Notes: generated from the sequence alone by a model not told the origin. A stretch of DNA of 64,000 nucleotides from Alteromonas sp. M12 (GCF_037478005.1 NZ_CP144164.1:620001-684000), one strand, 5' to 3'; positions 17,648-26,749 are shown, counted from the stretch's first letter. Numbers and translations: made by a program.

Positions 17648-18936
17648 CTGAGGGATCCCCACAGCGGCATCAACATTTTGCATCCTCCACTAGGGCTTCG
17701 ATGGATGCTTTGAGCATGTTCTCATTTAGATAAAACCGAGAATGCTTGAGCAGTCTCAGAGCTAAATACCCGTAAGATAGTACGCGCCGGCTCGTGATGG
17801 TGTTTGCTTGGAAATGGCGGTGATAGCCCTGGGCTTCTGCCGCTTTACCCACACAGTATAGATAGAATTGTACCATCATGGCTAAGAGTAAAATGACTTG
17901 CAGACGTTTTTCACAGCGACTTAAACTACGGGATAATCCCAGTCCATAGTATTCATTTTTACAATCTCTAAACGATTCTTCAATGGCCATTCTACGTGAA
18001 TATAAATGGACAAGCTTATTCGCTCCGAATTGATTTTGCGGAAGGTTGGAGACTAAGAACCAAGGCTCTTTGGCGGACTTGCTATGACGCTTATTAATAT
18101 TGTCTTTGGTCACCACCCCTTTTCTATTTACATTATGTCGTTGTTTGTTTTTCCCTTTGAATAAAACGCCTCGACACGAATACTGACTTCTTTTCGATAA
18201 AGTACAAATGGGAAGCTCCATGGCCTTAGAAGAGGCTCGAGTATGATAATCACTTACGTAGCGCCATTGATTTTCCGTCGCCAATTTACATTTCACACTG
18301 CCGCGGGTTCTTGCCAACCAATACCAGTTGAGTCGGCTCACTTCCTTAAACCAAGGTATTTTAAACCCGGCATCTGTGCAAATAATCGGTTGGCAGTCAC
18401 TCGGTAAGAGTTTAGCTAACCTAGCTAAAAAACGTTTCTGAATCATCGGCTGAGCATGTTGCTCCTCAGGATGCACCTCTTCATACAACGTAATCGCCCG
18501 ACCTTTAATGGAGATAGCTGCTCTTAACATCACAAAGTTGTAGTTGTACACCGTTGACCAGTCAATATGAATTAACGGATGTTTTTCCGTGATAAACAAG
18601 TTTTGTATGATTTGATAATAGCGAGGAATAACCCGGTGTAGTCGAGGATTTCCCAACAGTCGGTCAATCCGTTTAATACTGTGCTTTTCAATGCCACCAG
18701 TGTCACAAGCCGCATTTCTTCCCATCGCTGTTAAGGTTAATTCAGAGCCATTTATGAGGCTTTTAGCAGCGGTAAACAGTGAGGTGGTAATACGCGGATC
18801 TAAAACGTTTGAATCTAAGGTAAATAAATCTGATAATAGCTTCATAGTGCTTGAGTTTGGTTATTTTTGTTTTGTGGTGAAATATATAATACCAAATTTC
18901 AAGCACTTACTTCTTTTTACTGTGGGGATTCTTCAG
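17648..18936 (-). mobile_element. IS10-like insertion sequence (IS4 family), 1289 bp
   Basis: The ends are inverted repeats: left CTGAGGGATCCCCACAG, right (reverse strand) CTGAAGAATCCCCACAG, 15 of 17 identical. They begin CTGA and contain GATCCCC as IS10 ends do. The flanks carry a direct repeat GCTTCAGC at 17640-17647 and 18937-18944, or nine bases GCTTCAGCC if the left end is moved one base. IS10 makes 9-bp duplications and prefers NGCTNAGCN. Removing the element and one repeat restores CACGGGCTTCAGCCCGTG preceded by GTAG, a complete REP palindrome. One gene, the transposase, fills it. Confidence 0.92.
17670..18845 (-). CDS. IS10-like transposase (IS4 family DDE)
   Basis: 391 residues, aligning by eye along its length with IS10 transposase (LTLTAMGRN, HSIKRIDRLLGN, HIDWSTVYN, GRAITLYEE). 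DDE residues are Asp in HIDWS, Asp in IICTDAGFKIPW and Glu in the YREK motif Y-S-R-R-M-A-I-E-E-S-F-R-D-C-K. Conserved KEPWFLVSNLP and HFQANT blocks are present. The frame is intact, so the element may be active. It starts at ATG 18845, 91 bp inside the right end. As in IS10, transcription would start near that end. Confidence 0.95.
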   Translation of the reverse strand: MKLLSDLFTLDSNVLDPRITTSLFTAAKSLINGSELTLTAMGRNAACDTGGIEKHSIKRIDRLLGNPRLHRVIPRYYQIIQNLFITEKHPLIHIDWSTVYNYNFVMLRAAISIKGRAITLYEEVHPEEQHAQPMIQKRFLARLAKLLPSDCQPIICTDAGFKIPWFKEVSRLNWYWLARTRGSVKCKLATENQWRYVSDYHTRASSKAMELPICTLSKRSQYSCRGVLFKGKNKQRHNVNRKGVVTKDNINKRHSKSAKEPWFLVSNLPQNQFGANKLVHLYSRRMAIEESFRDCKNEYYGLGLSRSLSRCEKRLQVILLLAMMVQFYLYCVGKAAEAQGYHRHFQANTITSRRVLSYGYLALRLLKHSRFYLNENMLKASIEALVEDAKC

Positions 18937-19023
18937 GCTTCAGCCCGTGGAGCTATTGTGTTCTTGGGCGCGGCTAAAGTCTGGCCAACAGATCTTATCG
19001 ACAGGAATTGATTATTAATAGGT

Positions 19024-19054
19024 AAAAAAAAACCCACAAAATTAAGTTTGTGGG
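19024..19054 (-). terminator. Terminator of the opgGH operon
   Basis: Read on the minus strand: stem CCCACAAA / TTTGTGGG, loop CTTAAT, then nine T residues. It lies 29 bp past the opgH stop. Confidence 0.95.
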
Positions 19055-19082
19055 GTGAAACTTTAATTGAGTTTCAAAGAGG

Positions 19083-21017
19083 TTATTCGTTTGTAATTGA
19101 TTGCCCGTGTTTAAGACCCGCTTTTTTAGTCGGTCTGAGTTCTTGAATCGGCATACTGGTCCATCTTTCTGGCGGTAGTTCAGGTACCGTTTTGTTATAT
19201 CGACTCTGTTTATCCAAATTGCTTAGACTCAACCTCAAGCTTTTGGTTACAGGCTGTTCAATCACCTCACAAGGACAAATGAAGACGCCGTATTTACGTG
19301 ACATAATCCCGAGCTTTAAACTACTCGAGTAATGAATGATTGGCGCACCCAGAATCAATCCAAGTAACACTGGCGCTAACCACCAAAACAATAGTGGGGT
19401 CAGATACCAAGTCAATGCACCCCAAAGAATTGCTAGCGTTGTAGCAGCCCAGGTACGTTTTATTGCTTCGGACCAAGGTACAGTTCTGCCTTCTCGACTT
19501 TGCGCATTCCAACTTACGTTTTTCCCTGCCAGCGCATTCAACACAAAGTAGGCGTGATATGCCATCATCAAAGGCGCGATTACAATTGCGACTACTATCT
19601 CTATCAATGTACTAATCACTAACGTTAGTGCACCACCAAACTCGTACCGACGGTATACAAGAGCATGGATTAGGCTCAAGAATTTAGGTCCTATAAGTAG
19701 TAATGCGGTTGCGAAAAGTAATGCAAATATGGAATCTGATTTATCTACTGGCCACGCTGGAAATAATTGATGAGGTGCGGTGAAAAACACATCATCAGAA
19801 GCAGCCCTAACGGTGGCGTCTATGGTGCTGAGCAACAGCAAAACAAACCATACTAATGAAGAAACGTAAGCGAATGCACCTAATACAAAATGTAATTTAC
19901 TGATATTTTGCAAGCCTTCCGTTCGGAGTAATCCCAAATGTTGTAGGTTGCCTTGAACCCAACGTCGATCGCGGGTTGCATAGTCAATGATATTACTCGG
20001 TACCTCTTCATAACTACCTTCTAGGTCAGCTAATAGATAGACATGCCAACCAGCTCGCCTTAGTAGCGCAGCTTCAACAAAATCATGGCTTAAGATTTCC
20101 CCACCAAAGGGGACGTCACCCGGAAGATGCGGTAAACCACAGGACGCCATAAAAGCATCAATCCGAATAATTGCATTGTGTCCCCAATAATTGGCAGTGT
20201 CTGTTTGCCAAAATGCCTGGCCTGCAGCTAAAGTAGGGCAATACAAACTAGAAGCGAATTGTAAAAAACGTCCGAAAAGTGTGTTTTGTCTAATCGGAAT
20301 TGGAACCGTTTGAATAAGCCCTGCTTTAGGATTGCTCTGCAGGGTTTTCACCAACGTAAGCATGCTCTCAGCAGTCATTAGGCTGTCTGCATCTAACACA
20401 ATCATGGATTGATAGTTGGCTCCCCAACGTTCGCAAAAATCTGCAACATTCCCTACTTTACGATTTACATTCTTTTCCCGACGGCGATAGAACATGTGTG
20501 AGGCAACCTCATTACCCATTCTTGCGGTCAATTTATTCCATGCCACTAGTTCGGCTTCAATCAGCGGTTTCTGTTGGGTGTCACTTAACATGTAAAAATC
20601 AAAATATTGTAAACTCCCCGATTTTTCGATTTCCTTAATACATGCTTCAAAGCCAGACATTATGCGGTTGGTATCTTCATTATAGACCGGCATTATAATC
20701 GCCTGACGCTGGTTTGGGTCCAGACTGCCTGCCTGATTTTTGCGCAGCGCTTGTTTGAGGGTTACAGGATCTCTTCGCAACATAAGCAGGGTAAAACCTA
20801 TAATCGCGCTCCAAAATGCCGCTGAAATCCAAACAAAGGTTAGGGTAAATAGGAACAGCAAAACTATTTCTATAGCCGTAAATCCATCTACTGAAAATAT
20901 ATCAGTCATCGCCCATCCGCCTACGATGGCGGTGGCAAGTACCAAAAACGCATAGCTATATTTACGTGCTGTTTTTGCGGATGCTTTAATAAAGTGTTCA
21001 TTCGTAGAAGTAGACAT
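19083..21017 (-). CDS. opgH: Glucans biosynthesis glucosyltransferase OpgH (MdoH)
   Basis: 644 residues from ATG 21017, which is preceded by GAGGGAG seven bases upstream. Earlier in-frame ATGs overlap opgG and lack such a site. It is an inner-membrane GT2 enzyme that polymerises UDP-glucose into the beta-1,2 backbone of osmoregulated periplasmic glucans. It has about seven hydrophobic segments, the substrate DxD in VLDADSLMT, GEILSHDFVEAALLRRAGW, and RDRRWVQGNLQH in the QxxRW position. It is shorter than E. coli MdoH (847 residues), mainly at both termini, as in many marine relatives. It follows opgG by 19 bp. Confidence 0.95.
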   Translation of the reverse strand: MSTSTNEHFIKASAKTARKYSYAFLVLATAIVGGWAMTDIFSVDGFTAIEIVLLFLFTLTFVWISAAFWSAIIGFTLLMLRRDPVTLKQALRKNQAGSLDPNQRQAIIMPVYNEDTNRIMSGFEACIKEIEKSGSLQYFDFYMLSDTQQKPLIEAELVAWNKLTARMGNEVASHMFYRRREKNVNRKVGNVADFCERWGANYQSMIVLDADSLMTAESMLTLVKTLQSNPKAGLIQTVPIPIRQNTLFGRFLQFASSLYCPTLAAGQAFWQTDTANYWGHNAIIRIDAFMASCGLPHLPGDVPFGGEILSHDFVEAALLRRAGWHVYLLADLEGSYEEVPSNIIDYATRDRRWVQGNLQHLGLLRTEGLQNISKLHFVLGAFAYVSSLVWFVLLLLSTIDATVRAASDDVFFTAPHQLFPAWPVDKSDSIFALLFATALLLIGPKFLSLIHALVYRRYEFGGALTLVISTLIEIVVAIVIAPLMMAYHAYFVLNALAGKNVSWNAQSREGRTVPWSEAIKRTWAATTLAILWGALTWYLTPLLFWWLAPVLLGLILGAPIIHYSSSLKLGIMSRKYGVFICPCEVIEQPVTKSLRLSLSNLDKQSRYNKTVPELPPERWTSMPIQELRPTKKAGLKHGQSITNE

Positions 21018-21036
21018 GTGAACTCCCTCTTGATGA

Positions 21037-22695
21037 TTATTCGATTTCATTTCGACTCCAAACATAGTTCCACACTTCACTAATAGGCTTGCCTCTCAGA
21101 GACAGTGATAATCTCATGTCCACGGCTCTATCTTGGTCAGCAGTCAGTGTAAACGACACTCTCCAGCTTTTTTTGTCAGGTAGTTGACTGACAATCAATT
21201 CGTCATATTTGCCGCCACTTACTTGTAAATCAGCTTGGATAGGAACGTTTTGAGTTAAATTTGTTAATTGATTCGCAGAAAAGTCGACGATAATTTTACG
21301 TACACTTTTATCCGCAGGATTGTTCTCACCTGGCAAAGCTGCCCAGCTATTCATTGCGCGAACAACGGTGGCAAGGTTACTTTGTTTCAAATCTCCAGAA
21401 ACCGTGCTCAAGGTGTAATTAAATTCTCGTGTTTGGCCTTTCTTAAAAGGCTCATCTGGTACCCAGTAACTTACGATGTTGTCATTGGTTTCTGAATTCG
21501 TTGGTATTTCCACAAGCTCTAAGCGACCTGCTCCCCAATTATTGTCTGGTTTTACCCAGATGCCTGGACGATTGTGATAGTTCGCTTCGATATCTGAATA
21601 ATGTGCAAAATCAATATCCCGTTGTAATAAACCAAAGCCTTTAGGTTGGGTGTCTTGCATTGAGGTTACTTGTAAGGTTTTTGGGTTGTTAAGCTGGCGC
21701 CATATTTGTTCGCCTTGAGAGTTGATCATTAACAAACCGTCGGAGTCGTGAACTTCTGGTCTGAAATCGTCAAAATACCTAGTGGTCGTTTCACTAGACA
21801 ACAACATGCTTGTTAACGGAGCAACACCAAGCTTTTCAACGTCAGTACGAGCATATATTTGGCTGTTAACTTTTACTTCAGTGTTAAGTCCTGCGGTAAG
21901 TTCGAAACGATAAGCGCCTGTTACCGATTTACTCTCTAATAAAGCATAAATAATTAAATTTTCGGCTTCTTCTTTAGGCTCAATTACCCAAAAACGAGTA
22001 AATTCAGGAAATTCTTCACCAGAGGAATGAGCTGTATTGATAGCTAATCCTCGTGCTGATATTCCATATACCTGCCCTGGACCGACAATCCTAAAGTACG
22101 ATGCCCCTAAGAAAACCGCTAATTCATCTTTATATTGTGGAGTGTTTAAGGGGTAATGAACCCGAAACCCAGCAAAACCAGCATCAGGAGGCGCGATACC
22201 TTGCAGTGGCAAAGCTTCATTTTCATAAATGAACTTATCTCCCTTAAAGGTAACAGTGTTGCTTCCAGCATTACTATCTACTAAGCGCAGCATCACTGGA
22301 CTTTTGTAAAGGAAACCTGGGTGGAATAGTTGCAATTCGAAATTTGACTTGTCTTTCCAGATTGCCTTTTGAGGGTTGAAGCGTATATTTCGATACTCAC
22401 TATAAGTCATAGTTGCCAATTCTTTAGGCAGTTCAGTAGAGCGTTTTTGATATTCTTCTGCGGATAGTTTTTTAGCCTGACCTTTAACCATTTCAAATGT
22501 AATTTTGTCTACATCAGGCTTAGTGATAACACCTTCAGGTTTTTCTGCGCTCACCGGCTGTTGAGCTGTCGCTAGTTGGGAGGGGAGGAGTAAACTACTA
22601 GGGAGCATTAAACCAACGCAAAACCACAAAGATACCTTTGTGGATGTATGCTTATTACTTCTTCTTTTGGTCTTATTCGCAACCAGCTTTAACAT
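21037..22695 (-). CDS. opgG: Glucans biosynthesis protein OpgG (MdoG)
   Basis: 552 residues (E. coli 511) with a long N-terminal signal peptide: basic KTKRRSNKHTSTK, hydrophobic LWFCVGLMLPSSLLL, cleavage near ATAQQ. The periplasmic beta-sandwich protein is needed for branching or release of osmoregulated periplasmic glucans. Family-typical segments are RNIRFNPQKAIWK, FRVHYPLN, FLGASYFR, YGISARGLAINTA and RDFDFAHYSD-like RDIDFAHYSDIEANYHNRP. The start is ATG 22695 with GGAAGGA upstream. It is the first gene of the opgGH operon, which here lies between nusG and rplK. Confidence 0.95.
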   Translation of the reverse strand: MLKLVANKTKRRSNKHTSTKVSLWFCVGLMLPSSLLLPSQLATAQQPVSAEKPEGVITKPDVDKITFEMVKGQAKKLSAEEYQKRSTELPKELATMTYSEYRNIRFNPQKAIWKDKSNFELQLFHPGFLYKSPVMLRLVDSNAGSNTVTFKGDKFIYENEALPLQGIAPPDAGFAGFRVHYPLNTPQYKDELAVFLGASYFRIVGPGQVYGISARGLAINTAHSSGEEFPEFTRFWVIEPKEEAENLIIYALLESKSVTGAYRFELTAGLNTEVKVNSQIYARTDVEKLGVAPLTSMLLSSETTTRYFDDFRPEVHDSDGLLMINSQGEQIWRQLNNPKTLQVTSMQDTQPKGFGLLQRDIDFAHYSDIEANYHNRPGIWVKPDNNWGAGRLELVEIPTNSETNDNIVSYWVPDEPFKKGQTREFNYTLSTVSGDLKQSNLATVVRAMNSWAALPGENNPADKSVRKIIVDFSANQLTNLTQNVPIQADLQVSGGKYDELIVSQLPDKKSWRVSFTLTADQDRAVDMRLSLSLRGKPISEVWNYVWSRNEIE

Positions 22696-23394
22696 TTTTA
22701 TCCTTCCTATGATTATTTTTTTCGCCGTTTAGAATCAAGCTGTACACTGTTAAGTGTCTTTAACTAATTTGCACAAACGGCCCGGGGAATAATGAAACTT
22801 GATACTCAATAATTAAGTAAGAAGCAGAAAGTAGGCCAGAAAAATGGTGATACCCATTTTTAAAATCGGATTCTGCTTTTGATTATCTTATATTATTGTT
22901 TTTAATGGTGTTTTTATTTCTTGCTGATTCCAAAGAGAGTTTAAAGAGGCGTTAAAAAGGAAGTTTTGGCAAAGAATGTATTCTATACCTTGGTTTAATG
23001 TCTGTTAAAACAGACACCTTGTGCAAAGAGCTCTGGTAATAATTGAAAAGGTCGGTAAGCAGCGATGTGTAGCCACTGTATCAAATCGGAAACACTGTGC
23101 TGTTTTTTTTCGTTAAGGTGAGAATTTCTAGGGCTTCCAGAGCAATTCAGCGATGATTTTTGTTCTACTTAAATAATTTAGGTTTAACAGCAGGCTGCGT
23201 ATGTTTAGTAAAAATGATATTTGTCTATGTAAATTTTTCACGATGTAAGTTAGCCATTTAAGCTCTTACATTATCATTTCCATAGCCAACCAATTAAGCG
23301 GTGTAGGCTTGTTTTGTTTTACTTAAAACGTTAAGTTTGGCATTCAATATATTATTTCATTTCATGAGCATTCTTAATAAAGGGAATTATTTTT
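22696..23394. other. 700-bp intergenic region with an 18-bp perfect palindrome and a terminator-like stem
   Basis: No credible ORF. It must hold the opgG promoter (minus) and that of the 23395 gene (plus). TGTCTGTT-AA-AACAGACA at 22999-23016 is a perfect palindrome. At 23060-23110 a stem CAGCG/AT/GTG pairs with CAC/TG/TGCTG (2x2 internal mismatch, 23-nt loop) and is followed by eight T residues. A short plus-strand RNA ending near 23110 is possible but not proven. Confidence 0.4.
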
Positions 23395-23922
23395 ATGCAG
23401 CTAAAAAAGTGCATTGTAAACATATGCATCATACTCTGTGTTAGCTTCGTACAAAGCGCCACCTTATTTGCTCAAGTAAGCAGCCAGCCAGAGCCACAAC
23501 GAAGAGTTGAGCAGATCGAAGTTGTTGGCACTAAACCATTATATTTCTATCGCCAACAAATGGTTAAAACAGAACTTGAATTTTACGATTACTACAATGA
23601 TCTAGTCGATAACCCTAAATTTAAAGTGAAATGTAAACGAGAGCGAAAACAAGGTGCGGGCCGGATTACTCAAAGAGCTTGTTACCCCCAGTATTTTTTA
23701 GCCAAGAAAACACAGTTAACTGAAATCGCGATGCGCGCATCGGCGGCTTTACCTTCTGATGATGATGTTGCAATGCAGGTTCAACAAGAGAAACAAGCGT
23801 CACTAGCCTATGCTGAAAAATTGATTGAACGGGAACCAGCACTAAAAAAGCGGTTGATCGAGATGTATCAAGCCAAAAAGGTATTTTTTTCCAAACAGCA
23901 AAGCGTGAAAGATAAACAGTAA
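23395..23922 (+). CDS. Hypothetical exported protein
   Basis: 175 residues. The N-terminus MQLKKCIVNICIILCVSFVQSATLFAQ is a Sec signal, probably cleaved after FAQ. The mature protein begins with VEQIEVVGTKPLYFYRQQM; 'IEVVGT' resembles the N-terminal plug/TonB-box context of TonB-dependent receptors, but no barrel follows. Two cysteines (KVKCKRERK and RACYPQ) could form a disulphide. The C-terminal half is helical and charged. The family is not recognised, and similar small proteins are known to me only as uncharacterised Alteromonadales proteins. The start is ATG 23395 after AAAGGGAATT. It is transcribed toward rplK but has no obvious terminator. Confidence 0.75.
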   Translation: MQLKKCIVNICIILCVSFVQSATLFAQVSSQPEPQRRVEQIEVVGTKPLYFYRQQMVKTELEFYDYYNDLVDNPKFKVKCKRERKQGAGRITQRACYPQYFLAKKTQLTEIAMRASAALPSDDDVAMQVQQEKQASLAYAEKLIEREPALKKRLIEMYQAKKVFFSKQQSVKDKQ

Positions 23923-24012
23923 ATTCTCGATTCATAAATTGTTAGTAGCGCCCATCTGCTAAAAATAATTCTGTCAGAATGACTTAAATAATTAAATATC
24001 CGTATATAAGTG

Positions 24013-24041
24013 TTGCGTAGCCCGAATATGTAATCTATAAT
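24013..24041 (+). promoter_or_regulatory. Sigma-70 promoter of the rplK operon
   Basis: TTGCGT (24013-24018), 17-bp spacer, TATAAT (24036-24041). An AT-rich UP-like stretch precedes it. The GC-rich discriminator TCGCGACC fits stringent control of ribosomal promoters. The 5' leader would be about 80 nt. Confidence 0.85.
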
Positions 24042-24129
24042 TCGCGACCGTTAATTTTTATGGGAAGCCGATTGAGCAAACAATCTCTATGTTTTGCGAG
24101 GCGATAGACCCAAATTTGAGAGAGAGATA

Positions 24130-24558
24130 ATGGCTAAAAAAATCACAGGCTTAATTAAGCTTCAGGTTGCAGCTGGTTCTGCTAACCCAAGTCCACCTGT
24201 TGGTCCTGCACTAGGTGCTAAAGGTGTTAACATCATGGAATTCTGTAAAGCGTTTAACGCAGCTACAGACAGCCTTGAAAAAGGTGCTCCAGTTCCAGTA
24301 GTTATCACTGTATATGAAGACCGTTCATTTACCTTTGAAACCAAAACTCCACCTGCGTCTTTCTTATTGAAGAAAGCAGCTGGTATTAAGAGTGGTTCTG
24401 GCCGTCCTAACACTGAAAAAGTGGGTAAGGTGACGCGCGCGCAATTGGAAGAAATTGCAAAAACTAAAGAACCTGACCTGACTGCAGCCGATCTTGATGC
24501 AGCTGTTCGTACCATCGCTGGCTCTGCTCGCAGCATGGGCTTGGTAGTAGAGGGATAA
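24130..24558 (+). CDS. rplK: 50S ribosomal protein L11
   Basis: 142 residues from ATG 24130 ([29 protein letters not shown]), directly after GAGAGAGATA. Upstream in-frame codons are leader. L11 binds the GTPase-associated region of 23S rRNA and is needed for RelA activation. The N-terminal Pro-rich loop ([10 protein letters not shown]) and C-terminal rRNA-binding domain ([12 protein letters not shown]) are intact. It is the first gene of rplK-rplA, three bases before rplA. In most gammaproteobacteria it follows nusG; here it does not. Confidence 0.98.
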   Translation: MAKKITGLIKLQVAAGSANPSPPVGPALGAKGVNIMEFCKAFNAATDSLEKGAPVPVVITVYEDRSFTFETKTPPASFLLKKAAGIKSGSGRPNTEKVGKVTRAQLEEIAKTKEPDLTAADLDAAVRTIAGSARSMGLVVEG

Positions 24559-24561
24559 GAC

Positions 24562-25260
24562 ATGGCTAAATTAACTAAACGTATGCGCACTATTCGCGAG
24601 AAAGTTGACGCAACTAAAGAATACGAAATTAATGAAGCTGTTGCTTTGTTGAAAGAATTAGCTACTGCAAAGTTTGCTGAAAGTGTAGATGTTTCAGTTA
24701 ACCTTGGTATTGATGCTCGTAAATCTGACCAAAACGTACGTGGAGCAACTGTGCTTCCAAACGGAACTGGTAAAGACGTTCGCGTAGCAGTATTTACTCA
24801 AGGCGCTAACGCAGAAGCAGCTAAAGAAGCTGGTGCTGACATCGTTGGTATGGAAGATCTTGCTGAGCTAGTCAAGAAAGGCGAAATGAACTTTGACGTA
24901 GTAGTTGCTTCTCCAGATGCAATGCGCGTTGTAGGTCAGTTGGGTCAAATCTTAGGTCCTCGTGGACTTATGCCTAACCCTAAAACTGGCACTGTGACTC
25001 CAGACGTAGCAACTGCTGTTAAAAATGCAAAAGCTGGTCAAGTTCGTTACAGAAACGACAAAAACGGAATTATCCATGCAAGCATTGGTAAAATCGCTTT
25101 TGAAGCAAACCAGATTCAAGAAAACCTTGATGCCTTGCTAGAAGCATTGAAGAAAGCTAAACCTTCTTCTGCTAAAGGTGCTTACTTCAAGAAAGTTAGC
25201 CTTAGTACCACAATGGGTGCTGGCGTAACACTTGATCCAGTAAGCCTAGGCTTGAAATAA
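24562..25260 (+). CDS. rplA: 50S ribosomal protein L1
   Basis: 232 residues, standard length. Start [16 protein letters not shown]. The signature [14 protein letters not shown] and the two-domain layout of L1 are present. L1 forms the mobile L1 stalk at the E-site. In E. coli it also represses its own operon by binding the rplK leader, and the same control is likely here. It ends before the L10 leader. Confidence 0.98.
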   Translation: MAKLTKRMRTIREKVDATKEYEINEAVALLKELATAKFAESVDVSVNLGIDARKSDQNVRGATVLPNGTGKDVRVAVFTQGANAEAAKEAGADIVGMEDLAELVKKGEMNFDVVVASPDAMRVVGQLGQILGPRGLMPNPKTGTVTPDVATAVKNAKAGQVRYRNDKNGIIHASIGKIAFEANQIQENLDALLEALKKAKPSSAKGAYFKKVSLSTTMGAGVTLDPVSLGLK

Positions 25261-25330
25261 ATTACCAATTAGATAACTCAGTTATCTTAATTGGCTTATG
25301 AGCAATTGCTCATCTCTCTAAAGGTTATGG

Positions 25331-25460
25331 GTTGGAGCTGTTTTTAACTAAGTTAAAAATCATGCTCCCGTCCAAGACCGCAGGTGCGAAATAGTAGGTG
25401 AAGTAAGAGAGCACCTACATTAAATATTTCGCTTAATACGTAAAATGCCTGCGCAGACGG
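25331..25460 (+). promoter_or_regulatory. L10 leader: autoregulatory mRNA structure upstream of rplJ
   Basis: Between rplA and rplJ the RNA can fold into nested stems: CCGTC (25368-25372) with GACGG (25456-25460), CGCAGG with CCTGCG, GCGAAATA with TATTTCGC, and TAGGTG with CACCTA. A first hairpin pairs GGAGC with GCTCC around TTTTTAACT. The segment GTCCAAGACCGCAGGTG is the conserved L10 binding element of the Rfam L10_leader family. L10-L12 bound here represses rplJL translation. Confidence 0.88.
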
Positions 25461-25609
25461 TGGTTTCGACTCAGACTCTCTGGGGAAACGAACACCGTAG
25501 AGCGGTAAATCAGCGAATATTGTTTGGCAGTATTCAACGGTTTATCAATCTGGAACTCTGAATGTGAAATCATTATGAAATTGCATTCAGTTAACAAGAG
25601 GTGAACTCA

Positions 25610-26128
25610 GTGGCACTAGGTTTAGCAGCAAAAAAAGAGATCGTAGCAGAAGTAAGTGAAGTTGCATCTCGAGCTCTATCCGTTGCCGTCGCTGAATACC
25701 GTGGGATGGAAGTTTCAGAACTGACTGACCTGCGTGTTAAAGCTCGTGAGCAAGGCGTATACGTTAAAGTAGTACGTAATACACTTGCAAAACGTGGTTT
25801 AGCAGACAGTAAGTTTTCTGATATTGAAGAAGCTTTAACTGGTCCTCTAATTTACGGATTTTCAATAGACGCACCTGGCGGTGCAGCACGTCTATTCAAA
25901 GATTTTAGTAAAGGAAATGACAAGCTTAAAGTAACTGCACTTTCAATCGGCAGTGGTTTATTGGGTCCTGAAAAATTGGACGCAGTTGCTTCACTTCCGA
26001 CTCGCGACGAAGCTCTAGCAAAATTACTTGCTACCTTCAAAGCACCAGCCGAGAAATTCGTTCGTACAATCAACGAAGTTCCAGGCAAGTTTGTGCGTGT
26101 ATTGGCGGCGATCAAAGACGAAAAATAA
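25610..26128 (+). CDS. rplJ: 50S ribosomal protein L10
   Basis: 172 residues from GTG 25610 ([19 protein letters not shown]), nine bases after the AAGAGGTGA site. An upstream in-frame GTG at 25601 lies inside that site and is rejected. L10 anchors the L7/L12 dimers to the ribosome stalk. Conserved [13 protein letters not shown] and [11 protein letters not shown] segments are present. It is translationally controlled by the leader immediately upstream. Confidence 0.97.
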   Translation: MALGLAAKKEIVAEVSEVASRALSVAVAEYRGMEVSELTDLRVKAREQGVYVKVVRNTLAKRGLADSKFSDIEEALTGPLIYGFSIDAPGGAARLFKDFSKGNDKLKVTALSIGSGLLGPEKLDAVASLPTRDEALAKLLATFKAPAEKFVRTINEVPGKFVRVLAAIKDEK

Positions 26129-26185
26129 TTTTCGTGTTTGGCATTAAATTTTTTAACAACTAATAACCCCAGGAGTTTAGAGAAA

Positions 26186-26557
26186 ATGGCTCTAACTAAA
26201 GATGATATATTAAACGCGATTGCTGAAATGCCAGTTATGGAATTGGTAGAGTTAATCGAAGCAGCTGAAGAAAAATTCAACGTTTCTGCTGCAGCGGCTG
26301 TTGCTGTTGCTGGTCCTGCTGTAGCTGCTGAAGCTGCTGCAGAGCAAACAGAATTTGACGTTGTAATGACTTCATTTGGCGCTAACAAAGTTGCTGTTAT
26401 CAAAGCAGTACGTGGCGCAACTGGCCTAGGTCTTAAAGAAGCTAAAGATGTTGTTGAATCAGCACCTAAAGCTATCAAAGAAGGTTTGGCTAAAGAAGAA
26501 GCTGAAGCACTTAAAGCTGAACTTGAAGCAGCTGGCGCAGAAGTGGAACTTAAGTAA
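26186..26557 (+). CDS. rplL: 50S ribosomal protein L7/L12
   Basis: 123 residues from ATG 26186 with AGGAGTTTAGAGAAA before it. The frame open from 26138 is leader. It has the N-terminal dimerisation domain ([26 protein letters not shown]), an Ala/Val-rich hinge (residues ~38-53) and a C-terminal factor-binding domain with [24 protein letters not shown]. The acidic stalk protein recruits EF-Tu, EF-G and IF2. It is followed by the rplL-rpoB attenuator. Confidence 0.98.
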   Translation: MALTKDDILNAIAEMPVMELVELIEAAEEKFNVSAAAAVAVAGPAVAAEAAAEQTEFDVVMTSFGANKVAVIKAVRGATGLGLKEAKDVVESAPKAIKEGLAKEEAEALKAELEAAGAEVELK

Positions 26558-26594
26558 TTTGTCTGTTGGCAGATTGCTTGCCTGAAAAGGCTCG

Positions 26595-26625
26595 GGCTGG
26601 TGATTATTTAATCACCAGCCTTTTT
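26595..26625 (+). terminator. rplL-rpoB attenuator
   Basis: Perfect 10-bp stem GGCTGGTGAT / ATCACCAGCC, loop TATTTA, followed by TTTTT. In E. coli a partial terminator at this site lowers rpoBC relative to the ribosomal genes; the same role is likely. Confidence 0.9.
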
Positions 26626-26720
26626 GCGCTGTAGGATAGGGCATTTATACCCTTTAGAACTATCCTTCGAATTGATGCGCAACCGTGATTAAAAGTGACA
26701 TAAAACCAATAAGTTAAGTG

Positions 26721-26749
26721 TTAAAACTTTAGAAAAATTGGTGTATGCT
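26721..26749 (+). promoter_or_regulatory. Possible promoter for rpoBC
   Basis: TTAAAA (26721-26726), 17-bp spacer, TATGCT (26744-26749), then a GC-rich CGCGCCC. Both hexamers match only 4 of 6, so this is tentative. It would let rpoBC be transcribed independently of the attenuator. Confidence 0.4.

Noticed and set aside
17348..17683. Open frames of 80-93 residues on both strands with a repeated 16-residue peptide (AKAPAYRDG-like and GGCFSPAEPQNHTIPV-like)
   Set aside because: They arise only because the 48-bp REP array is a multiple of three with no stops in several frames; no ribosome site, and REP DNA is not coding.
25852..26478. 208-residue minus-strand frame across rplJ-rplL
   Set aside because: Antisense shadow of two highly expressed genes with strong codon bias; low-complexity Ala/Ser content.
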